DNA of 64,000 bases from Lenzites betulinus (GCA_022264855.1 JABYQU010000049.1:248001-312000); one strand, 5' to 3'. Shown: positions 50,457 through 60,982, counted from the stretch's first letter. Program-made: numbers and translations. Notes: a model not told the origin generated them from the letters alone.

Positions 50457-51500
50457 CTACGCAGGTTGAATGCCCCAAATGTCCACCCATAGCCCCTCCC
50501 CGTTGTCAATTCGCTCAACCCACTCTTTGAATCGTTGCTCGCCATGCTCCCGGAACGGAACGTTCTGAAGCGGTAATCGGAGAGCGGCCGTCTGGCCTCC
50601 ATCCAGTCTCGGGCCACGACGTGCGGGGATATCCCCGTGAAGGATGGCAGCCGGGGGAACCCGCACGCAGATAGTCAGGCATTCGTCTGGCCAGTACCGA
50701 GTCATCGTAGCTATCAGCTCGGTTTGCAGCTTGAAGCCCACATGCGAGAGGAGGGCCACGTTCGGCGCGATCTTGACCCACGAGGGTTCGTACCGCTGGA
50801 GGTCATTCGGGTTGGGCGAGACGTGTATATGCATCGCGGCGGGAAGCGCAGGGGGTAGGTCTGGGGTGACCCAAGCAATGAGTGCGACGGCATTCGTGGG
50901 AGGTACTTCCGCGTTGGCCCGAGAAATGAGAAGGGCAGGGGTGCTGAAGCCCAGAAAGGCAGCCTCACGCACCAAGGGAAACGTATGTTCAAAGATGGGG
51001 AATCGCACGCCCGCTGGAATACCGAGTGGGCCTACGTGCACGACGAGAGACTGGAGATCTCGGGCCACGAAGCTCAACAACTTCTGTACCGCCTGCGAGT
51101 CGGCGGCTGTCGGCGGGTGCGGTGGCTTTCGGCGAGGTCCGCGGGTGCTGAGATCGGAGGGTAATCGGGCAACCGCAGGGTGACTCGGAGCATTGGATCC
51201 CGGGACCGAGCCTATGGGCAGTAGACTTTGCGGCGGGGGGACTCGCCCACCCAGATCGAGAGAGAGGTGTCGGACACGCGGGCGGTTGCCGTCTTCATCA
51301 TCCCATTCACGGGCGAAGAACGACGCAAATTCCTGGAATGGGGCCCTGTCAACAGCGAGGTGTATGCTATGGAAGCGTATAGGGCGAGCGGCGGCACGGA
51401 TACCCTTCGAGGTGAGGGATAAAGCGTTTCCTGTCGCTCCACCATCGGTGCACGCGAGCACGAATATTGCTTGCAGGATCTCCACAGGAAGGGTGTCCAT
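50457..51500 (-). CDS. Probable F-box-like protein
   Basis: A single-exon ORF of 347 residues starting at the ATG at 51500. The first ~50 residues fit an F-box of the large basidiomycete type: LPVEILQAIFVLACTD, then NALSLTSKGIRAAARPIRFH. The rest is a leucine-rich, repeat-poor region without a second domain I can name, as is usual for this expanded family. F-box proteins are substrate receptors of SCF ubiquitin ligases; the substrate is unknown. The absence of introns is common in this family. Confidence 0.65.
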   Translation of the reverse strand: MDTLPVEILQAIFVLACTDGGATGNALSLTSKGIRAAARPIRFHSIHLAVDRAPFQEFASFFAREWDDEDGNRPRVRHLSLDLGGRVPPPQSLLPIGSVPGSNAPSHPAVARLPSDLSTRGPRRKPPHPPTAADSQAVQKLLSFVARDLQSLVVHVGPLGIPAGVRFPIFEHTFPLVREAAFLGFSTPALLISRANAEVPPTNAVALIAWVTPDLPPALPAAMHIHVSPNPNDLQRYEPSWVKIAPNVALLSHVGFKLQTELIATMTRYWPDECLTICVRVPPAAILHGDIPARRGPRLDGGQTAALRLPLQNVPFREHGEQRFKEWVERIDNGEGLWVDIWGIQPA

Positions 51501-52249
51501 GAGGGCGGGTTCTGAGCTTTGATACGCGATAGTTGGGTGGCGGGGGAGAACCAGGCTGCGTAGCTGCGGGAAGGAAGAAGAGGGTTATATAACTGTTTCT
51601 AAGTCACGAGACGCCCGAAATCTGTCAATCAAAACACGGTTGCAATCATGAGCACTCACTGGCGAGACATCAGTACTGTCACCCCCAGGGAGGACATCTC
51701 TACTGGGCTTGACGTACATATGCATTAGGGCGGGAGACGAAGGCCCTAAGGTTGTTGTTGATTTCATAGCTAGCATCAAGCAGTCGCAGTCCGGGCAGCC
51801 GAGGGGATGTCCTTCGAGTCGAAACCCCATGGAAGGTGTTATGGAAGCCACTCACTGCGTAAAGCAGAGAATAATCCGCGGGAATTGCCCTCGAGTAATC
51901 TCAAGTAATAGGAATAGCCCCACAGATATGTCGAGTAGCTCGAGAATGACCAGCTAGTGTTGCTCAGAACAACGAGTTTGGGGTTATGCCAAATAGCCGC
52001 CGGGATTTCTCACAGGTAATCTGAGATTGCCTTTTGCGCTACTTCACGTATCCCGCGCATGAAGGTTTCCTGGGTGTGCAACTGTGCGTGATCCTCTCAT
52101 TTCTCAGAGTAACCTCGTTGACCCAAATAACCTCTGGGGTTGCGTTCGGTAGGGGAGAGCTTGCATCCGCCCACAAGGAGTCCACGAAGTTCTATAAAGG
52201 TGCCGGCAATGTAGCAATCAAGTCCCAGTACGTGCCCACTACGCCCCCG
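51501..52249. other. Unresolved intergenic stretch
   Basis: A minus-strand frame at 51651-51851 (PLGCPDCDCLMLAMKSTTT..) ends at a good GTGAGT donor and may be an exon of an unrecognised gene, but nothing can be joined to it. The right end precedes the 237-aa ORF. Confidence 0.35.
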
Positions 52250-53080
52250 ATGTCCAGCCGCCCTCATCCCCTGATGGTATACAAGCAAACCCACCTGCTA
52301 CGCCCACGCGACCTCCTTGCACCCTCTCCGCCTCCTCATGAGCCCACCGCACCCGCAGAACTCTTCACCGCCGCGCTTCTCGAGGCTGACTCTCTGGGCC
52401 TCGAGCGGCTGACCCTCGATGCATACAAATCAAACGTCATTGTGCAACTCCAAGTACAAGAAATCAGAGTGAGTGATCATGTGCCAATCCGTCTACATCA
52501 AGAACTGACAATTATATTCTTAGGGCGCCGTCGAGGGGATCTTCCAGGACCCCTCGACTTACAAGCTGCGCTTGGTCCTACACCCGCGGATGTTCATGAC
52601 ACCCCTGGTAGTCATCATCGCCGAGTTCGTCGGCGATGAATGTCAGCGATCAGCGCCCACCTGGCTCAAGACTCTCGCGGGCGCGCCCCGCAGGCTCGCT
52701 CGCCGCAACCGGAGCTACGAGTGGCTGATGCGCTGGGTGATCCAAATATTCACCACCCCTGGAGAGTTGCCCGCGGCGTACGAGTGGAGAAAGGTACTCG
52801 AATTTGCCCTTCGTATCAAGGTAACGTACACTCAGCAGGCTGTATATTAACTTGGGAACTGACATGATATATGATCTTACAGGAGGTCTGTGACATGCGG
52901 ACTCGCGTGATCGACCCGACACGCACGCCACCTCGGCCGCGTCCTCGTCGTTCACCTTTGCAGTTGGTGGAGGCCATGCACGACTTGACTCTGCAGGAGG
53001 GAAGTGAGCGCGGCACGAGCTTAAGCGCGGGAGGAGACGGTGGAGAGCAACGCAGTGTCCTGGGCCCGTTAAATATTTAG
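52250..53080 (+). CDS. Hypothetical protein next to transposase gene
   Basis: Three exons (52250-52468, 52524-52820, 52883-53080), all joined in phase 0, give 237 residues. The start is the ATG of MSSRPHPLMVYKQ; the frame is open further upstream but without a better ATG. Features: a Pro-rich stretch, a helical segment (ELFTAALLEADSLGLERLTL), a hydrophobic core (LRLVLHPRMFMTPLVVIIAE), a basic stretch rich in Arg (APRRLARRNRSYEW) and an Arg/Pro-rich tail. I do not recognise the family. It lies 347 bp upstream of the transposase gene on the same strand and could be an accessory gene of that DNA transposon or a host gene. Confidence 0.6.
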
Positions 53081-53290
53081 TGTAGACATAGTGACGAGCG
53101 GGACGAATGATGCTATACATGCTCGTGCATCCGGATATGCAAATTTATGATTTGGCAGCGCGCTAAACCAGATGCGCCTCGGCGCTATGCTTGGGACACT
53201 TTGGATGTCCCCGGGAGTCATTCCCCATGCCCAATGGCCACTGCGGGTTATTTTGTGTATACTCGCGCACGCGGAAAGCTACTCGCCCTC

Positions 53291-53298
53291 TTATATAA
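53291..53298 (+). promoter_or_regulatory. TATA box upstream of the transposase gene
   Basis: TTATATAAAC at 53291-53300, 130 bp before the ATG at 53428, is a strong TATA match and suggests that the transposase gene had its own promoter. Confidence 0.55.
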
Positions 53299-53427
53299 AC
53301 CTCTCTGCGGTCCGCAGCTTGCACACGTTTGCCCCCACACTCCGCTAACATTGTTGGGCGCTAACATTGAGTTGTTTGGCTTCTCGCCCGTCCTCGTACG
53401 TCCACGCTCGGAGGGTACTATACTGCG

Positions 53428-56400
53428 ATGACCTCCAAGGTAAGTGATACTGTATTGTGGTATAAGTACTACGCTGATTTCATGCGACTTCAGCTTTTCG
53501 CATGTTTTTGCACCCGCTGCAAGGGCATGATGCGCCCGAAATCGACTCGGAATGGACATTACGCACAAGAGCGCCGTCGGGTTATGTTCAAACCCTCAGC
53601 AAGGGTGAAGGACAAGCTACTGGCCTTAAAATCGGCGAACAAACTCGCCATAGCAACAGGCGCTGTTGCATCCAGCCCTACAACCACGGTTAGCGCAGCG
53701 GGGGCGCACACGACACCCCCAGATGTCGAAGAGGTATGCTCCATGCTTACTGGCAAGGCAGGTGTTGATAGCCCATGTGTAGATGTCCCAAGCCAACATA
53801 ACAGGTGAAGCGACAGCTTGTCGGCATCCTCGGGCATCCTGTGAAGAGGTTCCGGCCCCGGCGGGCAGTGCTTCGGCTCCCACAGCGCCCACGCCAGCAC
53901 CGTGGGCGTTCATCACACAGTCTTCCCCCCAACCACCACCATGTTCCGCTGGCTTGCTGGCAGCTGCCGGCCTCTTTGTGGCCCCCCTCTCCGCCGTCAT
54001 CAGTTCTCAGAACTCTGGAGGCGACCTGCCGCTACCTACGGGTACCTCTCCAGGTATGTCTGTCGGAGCTAAATAGCAGGAACCGTGGCTGACATAGACC
54101 ACAGGAGACAGCGAGGAGATTGTCGATGACGAGTGGGAATTTTACGATGGCGACCACGACGAGTCAGCCGCTAGCTCAAGCTCTGCATCACCGCCGGAGC
54201 TGGTCATCCCTCACTCCGTACAACATACGACTCCGGATACCGTGGCATCGAATGACGGCCGTTCGCAATCGGACGCATTCTACGATCCTCGTGGCCGACC
54301 TATGCCCCTCAACCTGGACGCCCTGTCCCGCATCGACGAGCCAGATACGTTCAGCGAGGGGGTTCAACATGGGACGAGTCCTCGCTGGGGCGACCTCTCC
54401 CTTGGCCACCCGTCGGTCGTTCTCACAATGCTGTTGGTCTCTTGGCTCCATCTGGTGGCCCATCTCCCATATCGCTTCTGCAACACCGCACTCGCGGTCA
54501 TCGGCTTCATTCTGGCAGAAGCAGGGCAGTCCCATCTCGTTCCTGCCCTCCGTTCATCACTCGCCGGTGCGCTGGCTGCGCTGGCACTGGAGCCAAAGTT
54601 CCAATTACTCCCCACCTGTCCCGCCTGCTTCGAACCTCACCCGGAGAGCGTCAGCGCCAATGTCCACACTTGCTGCTGTAAATGCGGTGTCCCCCTCTTC
54701 AAGTTGGAAGCTATCCCCCCTGGCCGTCCCCGCAATCGTTCGGAACGTCGGCGCGCAAAAGCAGTCCTTGTCACACCATTCAAGAGTGTCACCGAGCAGC
54801 TCACTGAGATTCTTCTGCAGCCTGGCAATGAGGATGCAATGCAATCTTGGCGCCATAGTCACCGCTGGCCTGGCTGGCTATGCGATTTCTTTGACGGCGC
54901 CATTAGCAAGGCTTTGCTCGGCGAGGATGGCCTTCCTTTCTTTCGTCGTGACATCCCGGAGGCTCCGCCAGGGGAGCTGCGTATTGGGCTGGCACTCGGC
55001 ATTGACTGGTCAGTTCTTAAACATCTGTCTCGGGCTGCTCATGTTGACGCTTCTTATAGGTTCTCATACTTAAGGAGTCTCATTGCGCCATCGTATACGT
55101 CATGTCCTATGTCGTTCAACATAGTCAACTTCCCGCCTCATCTCAGGTAAGTTACAAGTTATATTCTTGTTCGTTATGTTCCTGATCGTTGGCCATTTAA
55201 TTGGCTGCAGATATCGTGCAAGCAACCTACTCCTGAGTATGATCATCCCAGGACCCAGAGAGACCGACCCCGATCAGACCCAACGATATGTACGCGTCCT
55301 TGTCAACGAGCTCATACGCCTTTGGCGTCATGGCGTCATACTCCCGACTCACAAATGTCCCGGTGGACGCCTCGTTCGTGTGGCCCTCGTCGGCGTCTTC
55401 TGTGACAAGCCGGCAGCGCACAAGATTGGGGGATTCGGCTCTCATGCGCATACGTTCTTTTGTACTCGGGACTGGATCACTCAAGGGTTGAAGGCCACCA
55501 TCACCGCTTTCACGAAAGGAGGTGTGTGTTCGCCAATATGTCATATGGTGTGATGTAACACTAACTCGCCATCACGCACAGGTTGTCGCGAACGCACTGA
55601 CATGCATCATCGCAATATGATGACCGAATATCAAGCATGTGCATCCAAGTCCGCGCGCGACGAATATGCAAAAGCTTACGCCACCCGGTGGTCCGAACTG
55701 GCGCGGCTGCCGTATTTCGATATGTGTCGCATGGTCGTGGTTGACCCGATGCACAACTTGTTCCTGGGTACGTTAGCATTCGTCCTCTTTCACCTTGTTG
55801 GCTGTCTCTCATCGTTATCCCTCCCCTAGGGGTTGTCAAAACTCACTTCTACCATATATGGGTCCAGCTCAGATTATTCCAAAAGACTAAGGAGCTGCGC
55901 GTTCTGCACGACATTCTGGGGAAGGTATGTGTTCGTACTTCGGTGCTAACTCACATCGCTGATGATATCATATGCAGCTGTGTCTCCCCTCCAAACTTGG
56001 AAGGCTTCCGCGTCTTATCGGCGAGCCGGCTGGCGGTTCCTTGACCGCAGACCAGTGGCTAATTCTTGCCACCGTCGTGGGTCCTATCGCGGTAACGTGG
56101 CCCTCCTTACTCAATGCTTCTATGACTAACTTAATGCATCGTGCCTAGCTGCCACAACTGTGGGAAGGCATCGGAACACCGTCGGATCCAGAGTGGCTCG
56201 AGAAACGTCGTATGAACCTCAGGGCAACTGCGGCCAAGATCAAGGAGCAGCAGGCAGCGAAGCGCAAGCGCATTGCCCGATCGAGCAAGGGCAAAGCGCG
56301 TGCGAAAGGGGCGAAAGCAAAACAGACCGCGTCGGTGAGTCAGACGCCATAGGACAGACATGCCGCTCGTACTAACTACATATTTGACATTCTACTCAGG

Positions 56401-57539
56401 GCGACGGTGAAAATCCTACACGGAGGTCGTCCCGGGCACGGAAGCCATCGGAGAAGGGCAAGGTACGTGCTACATATTCGGAAGGAGCTCGGTGGACTAA
56501 CAGCATGTATAGGAACTTGTTCTTGACTCCGATGACGCGGGGGCGATTGACCTTGACGACCACGATGATTGGATGGACGAAGAACCCGCCGACGACAGTG
56601 CCCACCCCTCCCTGCTCCATCCACGCGATTTGACGAACTTCCTGAAGCTTTGCAGTGCGCTGAAGCTTTATCTGGCTGAGCAAATTCACGAGGACGACCT
56701 GCAGCGCACGGACGCGCTCATGCGTGACTACTGCATTGAACTTATGGAGGTTAGTCTGGCCAGTAATTTGTCCGAGGCTCTAACAACGACGCTCACCAGT
56801 CACGGATGGGGACAGTTGTATGGCCCCGAGGTGATACGACCCAATCATCACTACGCCACACATACCCCCGAGTTTGTACGGGATTATGGACCGCTTCGGG
56901 AGTTCTGGACGTTTCTTTTCGAACGTCTCAACAAGATACTGAAGAGCTACCGCACGAACAACCATGAGGGTGGGGAGATCGAGACCACGTTCTTCAGGGA
57001 GTTCCATCGGTCAGCGCGCTTGCACAGAACTGTATGTGCCACTCATATACTCGCATAAGGCTTTCGAACTCATACATCCTGCTGGCTACAGATGACGGAA
57101 GGGATGACGAATGGCGCAAGTAACACGATGCCTTCGGCTTGCAAGCTGATGATGGAAGCCTCTTCAGACAATCGCGGGACGTTACAACAACTGGCACAGG
57201 AACTAGAAGAACAGCACGAGGATGGTCAGTAGCCTGCTGCTCTTGAAGGGGCGAATAACTTATTTACATTCACCGCATGAACTAATAGACAATGTCGGCA
57301 TGTCGTTCAGTCCGCGAGCATCCCGCGAGCCGCTTCCCACGAAGCTTTACTTCGAGCTTTTGACCTGGATGAATACGCGCTTCCCGGATCGACCTTTCCA
57401 CTCGGACGTCGCAATCACCACCGATCCTCGCAGTCGCCGGCTCGCGAACATGGCCACAGTTTTCGACTATGCTGTCATCGCTGGCCATCTGTTAAGTTCA
57501 CGTGGGTGCTTTTACCGTGCCCAATTCCTAACGAAGTAG
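53428..57539 (+). CDS. Tnp2/Plavaka-like (CACTA/CMC group) DNA transposase
   Basis: A multi-exon gene starting with a 12-nt first exon (ATG 53428, donor after 53439). An N-terminal zinc-knuckle reads FACFCTRCKGMM...NGHY. An acidic, Ser-rich region follows (DSEEIVDDEWEFYDGDHDE), then two Cys-pairs (CPACFEPH, CCCKCGV). The catalytic part has the motifs typical of Agaricomycete Tnp2/Plavaka transposases: GIDW, LIAPSYTSCPMSFNIVN, GGFGSHAHTFFCTRDWI, VVDPMHNLFLGVVKTHFYHI and RPNHHYATHTPEFVRDYGPL. A Lys/Arg/Ala-rich insert lies at about 56220-56340. All introns could be bridged in phase, so the gene looks readable. The second intron needs an acceptor near 53850. The C-terminus (..SSRGCFYRAQFLTK) ends at the edge of an inserted LTR element and is probably truncated. 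Confidence 0.8.
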
Positions 57540-57730
57540 CTTGGTCCGGGCCTTTATTAGGCGGCGTACTCCATGAGGATGGTGGGCGTTGGCAAAAGAC
57601 TTGCCTCACCAGGCGCCCGAGTCCCGAATACTCGGACGCCGTACGCTTGTACGTATTACATAATATAATATTATAATATGCGTGATCTTCACTAGCCTTC
57701 CGGCTACCCTTATACCGGCGCACCCTTACA
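57519..57730 (-). repeat. 3' LTR of a Ty3/gypsy retrotransposon (left edge uncertain)
   Basis: On the minus strand the LTR begins TGTAAGGGTG directly after a polypurine tract, so its right edge (57730) is well placed. It contains a TATA-like GGTATAAGGG (about 57707-57716) and, near the far end, an AATAAA polyadenylation signal (57552-57557). The far end should read CA on the minus strand; 57519 is one candidate, others lie up to about 57590. The 5' LTR is outside the window, so the length and target-site duplication cannot be confirmed. Confidence 0.6.
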
Positions 57731-57742
57731 CTCTCCCCCCCT
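57731..57742 (-). other. Polypurine tract (plus-strand primer site) of the retrotransposon
   Basis: On the minus strand AGGGGGGGAGAG immediately precedes the TGTAAG start of the LTR, the standard position of a PPT. A small palindrome, GACCCGACACCGGGTCG, sits just beside it at 57744-57760. Confidence 0.75.
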
Positions 57743-57775
57743 AGACCCGACACCGGGTCGATGATGATGATTAAA

Positions 57776-58264
57776 GGCTGCAAATATGAGCAGCCATAGC
57801 GCTTGGATAATTTTGTGGTCAAGGGTGATCAGTCAACCAGCGTACGTTGACTATACCCTTGTACAATTGACGGATATCATAGATTGGTTTCTAGCAGTCG
57901 TGCTATCGATTGAAGGGAGCAAGGACCAGGCAACAGATAACCTATATAATAGTGTTGATAGTACAAGCCGCGAATATAAGCGGCGTCTGGCCAGTGGTAT
58001 AGGATGAGTTGGCTGGTCTCCAACAAGTATGTTCGTATCCGTGCATCAAGTGCAAGAGGTAGTGGTTGATAAATCGTAGTAATATACGAGCCTAATCCCA
58101 GTATTGGGAATGATGATTGTCGCGAATATGAGCGACAGTTTGCCCTGAGTCTAGTCTAGTAGTCGGGCAGCTACTAGACTTTGCTGCGAATATAAGCAGC
58201 GCGAGCCCTTATGATGGACGTTGTAGCCGGGCTACTACAACGGGTGGCTGCAAATATGAGCAGC
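57776..58264. repeat. Array of short hairpins with 8-nt loops in the retrotransposon 3' region
   Basis: Five hairpins share the loop RAATATRA: 57776-57795 (stem GGCTGC/GCAGCC), 57967-57984 (GCCGC/GCGGC), 58118-58137 (TGTCGC/GCGACA), 58183-58200 (GCTGC/GCAGC), 58247-58264 (GCTGC/GCAGC). Three more have 8-nt loops of other sequence: 57831-57852 (AGTCAAC/GTTGACT), 58153-58180 (AGTCTAGTAG/CTACTAGACT) and 58219-58242 (CGTTGTAG/CTACAACG). The stem differences are compensated on both sides, which argues for selected structure in RNA or single-stranded DNA. The array occupies the untranslated tail between the last ORF and the PPT. Confidence 0.85.
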
Positions 58265-58361
58265 GCGGCCCAATGATACGACGACACACTGGGCGGGTGT
58301 GTCGAATACTTCTAACTGCGACATACGGCGGCGTTAGTTACGGGGGTCGGAGCGACGGTGA

Positions 58362-60638
58362 CTAGTTCGAGGCGGGCTCGCCGGCATTGGCGAGCGGAGT
58401 GCTCGCCGAGGACTGCGACCCCTCGGTTGCAGCGGTGGACGCTCCGGGGACGGGATTGCCAGCGGCGGGCCCTTGATGAGCGCTATCCGCCGTAGGCCCG
58501 TCAGTCATCTCGGTGTCCTGAGGTTCAGCCGTGGCACCAACTGGCAGACCGGCCATAGGAACAGTTGCGGCGGGAGCGGCCAAAAAGGCGGTGGTCGGCG
58601 GGATCTGAGCATGAGCAGTCTGTAGCTCGAACAAGTTGGGTACCGCCACCACTTCGGCCACCGCGTTGACCCCCGGGAAGGCATACTGAGTCTCGGTGTA
58701 GTCGCGGCCGTGGAATAGCGCACGGGCTCGCCATGCAGATACCTGCACTCGGTCGGCCAAATCATATCCCACGCCAGCACTGGCGTACCATCGTGCCACG
58801 TGGAAGAGCGTGAGCTCGCCTTCGCGATACGACCCGACAAACCGGGCATCGGGGGAGTAGACAGGCTGCCTAGGGTAGTGTCCACGCTGCACTATGTGGC
58901 GGTATAGCCCTGGGACCGAGAACAACTCCTGGGATAGGGAAATCCATCGGCCCCGGTCCTCGACCGACACTCCCCGGCCCACGGGCCTGCGTATCATGAG
59001 GTGCAGCTCGACGTTCTCGGGCCGCGGTGCGCCGTCCATTGTGCCGTCTGCTCGTTCCATCCAGGCGGGTATTCTGCTTTGATGGAGCGACAACCATTCG
59101 ATCCAGCGGCTAACCGCGTCTGCCAACCGCGGCTGGTTGATACGTGGCTTGGCTGGCTCAGTCCAGGTACGGGTCGGCGGCGGCAAATGAGCCGTTGAGG
59201 TGGGGATGAGTCCCGGGGCCGTATACTGGGGCGATCCCCGACGGCCGAAACTCCGGACTGGAGCGGCCCCCAAGGGCGCAGGTCGTTGGTCTGGGTTCCT
59301 CCAGTGCTCATTTAGCACTCGCATACCTTGTACTCCAGTCAGCGCCGGGTTGGACGCAATCTGGGCCAACAAGTGTTGAATGCGATGCCGAGCCTCGCCC
59401 ATGTCGGCGTGAGCAGCACTCATCAGCATTCTTGCTTCCTCTGTCGTGACCGGCACGAAATTGTACCAGTGGGACGCCATCCTCGCGTCCGATTCCACCG
59501 GCACAGCCAGCATATTGCTAGGCCATCCGTCCGGCACGCGGACTGTTGGCGCGTGCGGCCCATTCATGGTGAACGCAGGGCCGGTCCCCGGGGCAGGTGG
59601 CGGCGGCTGGTCGCGCCGTGCGTTACGAACCCGTTGCCTGTCCGATACCTTCTGAATACGATCGACATCGTATACCTCATCCTCATCGGACTCGTCCGAG
59701 AACGCGGTGAACTTTTCGAGCACGTCGACGGATCGTCCAGCAGAGGGGTAATCCTCGTGTCGGTCGTCGTGGTTCCTTCGAGGAGGTGTGCGGATGCGCC
59801 CGTGCCCATGTTCCAGGCGGTCGCGCCGTGGGCTCATCTCGCGAGGATCGCGCTGTATATACCCCGATGATCCAGACCCATGAGTCACCGACGTCAACGC
59901 AGACGAAGGCCGAATACTTTCCATTTGTCGCAGCAACTGACGTCGCTCATCCTCCAGCTCAGTGATCCGCTCTCGAGCGGTGTTCCTCTCCGAGCGGTAT
60001 CGCTCCCATAATTCGCGATCTTCCGCAGCTTGTCGACGGTTCTTCGTCTGATCCCGGTCTCTTGCTTCTTCAAGCTCCTCAATCCTAGCCCTCGCCGCTG
60101 CCAGGTCTTGAGCCACTCGCTCGACTTCTTCTCTTGCCCTCCCCCCTTCAGAGCGAGCATGCTCCTCGAAATGACGCCAAAACCGAGCTTGTAGCTCTCC
60201 TTGCACAGTCGTTTGTGCTTCCGTGAATGCGGCGTCGTTGGTCGCCGCCCCGTAATGCCTTAGAAATTCGGCACATATCGCGCAACCTACGGTGTGCGCT
60301 ACTAGAAGCGGTTGTCCAGGCACGGCGGCCCACGATAACGACGTTAACGGCATTAAAGGCGGCATCCCGGGCATCGTTCCCGTCGACGATGACCCTCCAC
60401 CAGCTGTCGCCATGGACACCCCCGGCCGAAATTGGCCATTCATCCCATATCCGAATCCCGGATGAGGCTGCTGCATGTACATGCCCGCCTGTGTTACTTG
60501 TCCAGGTCCTGTCATGAAGCTCGGCGGCATCGCCGCGAATTGCATTTGGTGCTGAAACTGGCCGTATGTTGGCATCGCCGCATTGGCCGGCATAGCCACG
60601 TTCAAGCCCATATTGGCCATATTACTATCTACCGCCAT
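58362..60638 (-). CDS. Accessory ORF of the retrotransposon, 3' of pol (function unknown)
   Basis: 758 residues from the ATG at 60638 (the frame is open to a GTG at 60890). N-terminal ~95 residues are Met/Pro/Gly-rich (MAVDSNMANMGLNVAM, MQQPHPGFGYGMNG). A Cys-pair-like segment (GCAICAEFLRHYG) leads into a long charged coiled coil at about 145-245 (AREEVERVAQDLAAARARIE, ELEDERRQLLRQME). A basic region with RRDQPPPPAPG follows. The ordered C-terminal half includes WYNFVPVTTEEARMLMSAAH, WIEWLSLHQSRIPAWMERA, PGLYRHIVQRGHYPRQ and ARWYASAGVGYDLADRV. A Pro/Ala-rich tail ends GEPASN. It shows no CCHC knuckle, protease or RT motif and no signal peptide or membrane anchor, so it is neither a normal Gag-Pol nor an Env. 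A coiled-coil structural or nucleic-acid-binding role is only a guess. Confidence 0.75.
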   Translation of the reverse strand: MAVDSNMANMGLNVAMPANAAMPTYGQFQHQMQFAAMPPSFMTGPGQVTQAGMYMQQPHPGFGYGMNGQFRPGVSMATAGGGSSSTGTMPGMPPLMPLTSLSWAAVPGQPLLVAHTVGCAICAEFLRHYGAATNDAAFTEAQTTVQGELQARFWRHFEEHARSEGGRAREEVERVAQDLAAARARIEELEEARDRDQTKNRRQAAEDRELWERYRSERNTARERITELEDERRQLLRQMESIRPSSALTSVTHGSGSSGYIQRDPREMSPRRDRLEHGHGRIRTPPRRNHDDRHEDYPSAGRSVDVLEKFTAFSDESDEDEVYDVDRIQKVSDRQRVRNARRDQPPPPAPGTGPAFTMNGPHAPTVRVPDGWPSNMLAVPVESDARMASHWYNFVPVTTEEARMLMSAAHADMGEARHRIQHLLAQIASNPALTGVQGMRVLNEHWRNPDQRPAPLGAAPVRSFGRRGSPQYTAPGLIPTSTAHLPPPTRTWTEPAKPRINQPRLADAVSRWIEWLSLHQSRIPAWMERADGTMDGAPRPENVELHLMIRRPVGRGVSVEDRGRWISLSQELFSVPGLYRHIVQRGHYPRQPVYSPDARFVGSYREGELTLFHVARWYASAGVGYDLADRVQVSAWRARALFHGRDYTETQYAFPGVNAVAEVVAVPNLFELQTAHAQIPPTTAFLAAPAATVPMAGLPVGATAEPQDTEMTDGPTADSAHQGPAAGNPVPGASTAATEGSQSSASTPLANAGEPASN

Positions 60639-60982
60639 TTCGGCGGGGTTGGGGGGCCCATTCTCGTCGGGCGGTTGGTTGCATCGGCGGGCATCGGTAT
60701 ACGAAGGTCGTGTTGGGGGTGAGCAAGTGGTGGGGGAAAGCAGAGAGCGGTGATAGACGACAGCAGTCTGCTGGCAATGGTACTTCACTCCGCGCGGGCA
60801 GGCGACCCTTAGCGGTGAAGTAGTAAGCGCCCTATCTCCGATCTGGACTTTAGAGCGTCTACGCGTCGCGTCGCGTTCAGTCACAGTCACTCGTGTCGCG
60901 TTGCGTCGCGTCTCTCGGCCAATCTCTAGTGGCAGCCACTTCCTAACCTCCTTTCTTAGTCGCAGCCCTATAGCAGTAATGC
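60639..60982. other. Spacer between pol and the accessory ORF
   Basis: 344 bp. Contains a run of CGCGT/GCGTCGCGT units on the plus strand at about 60861-60911, interrupted by TTCAGTCACAGTCACTCGTG. On the minus strand this is the region immediately 5' of the accessory ORF and could hold a promoter, a splice acceptor or a leader for its separate expression. Confidence 0.5.

Noticed and set aside
60639..60890. N-terminal extension of the accessory ORF to 60890
   Set aside because: The codon at 60890 is GTG; the extension is low-complexity and the first ATG is at 60638.
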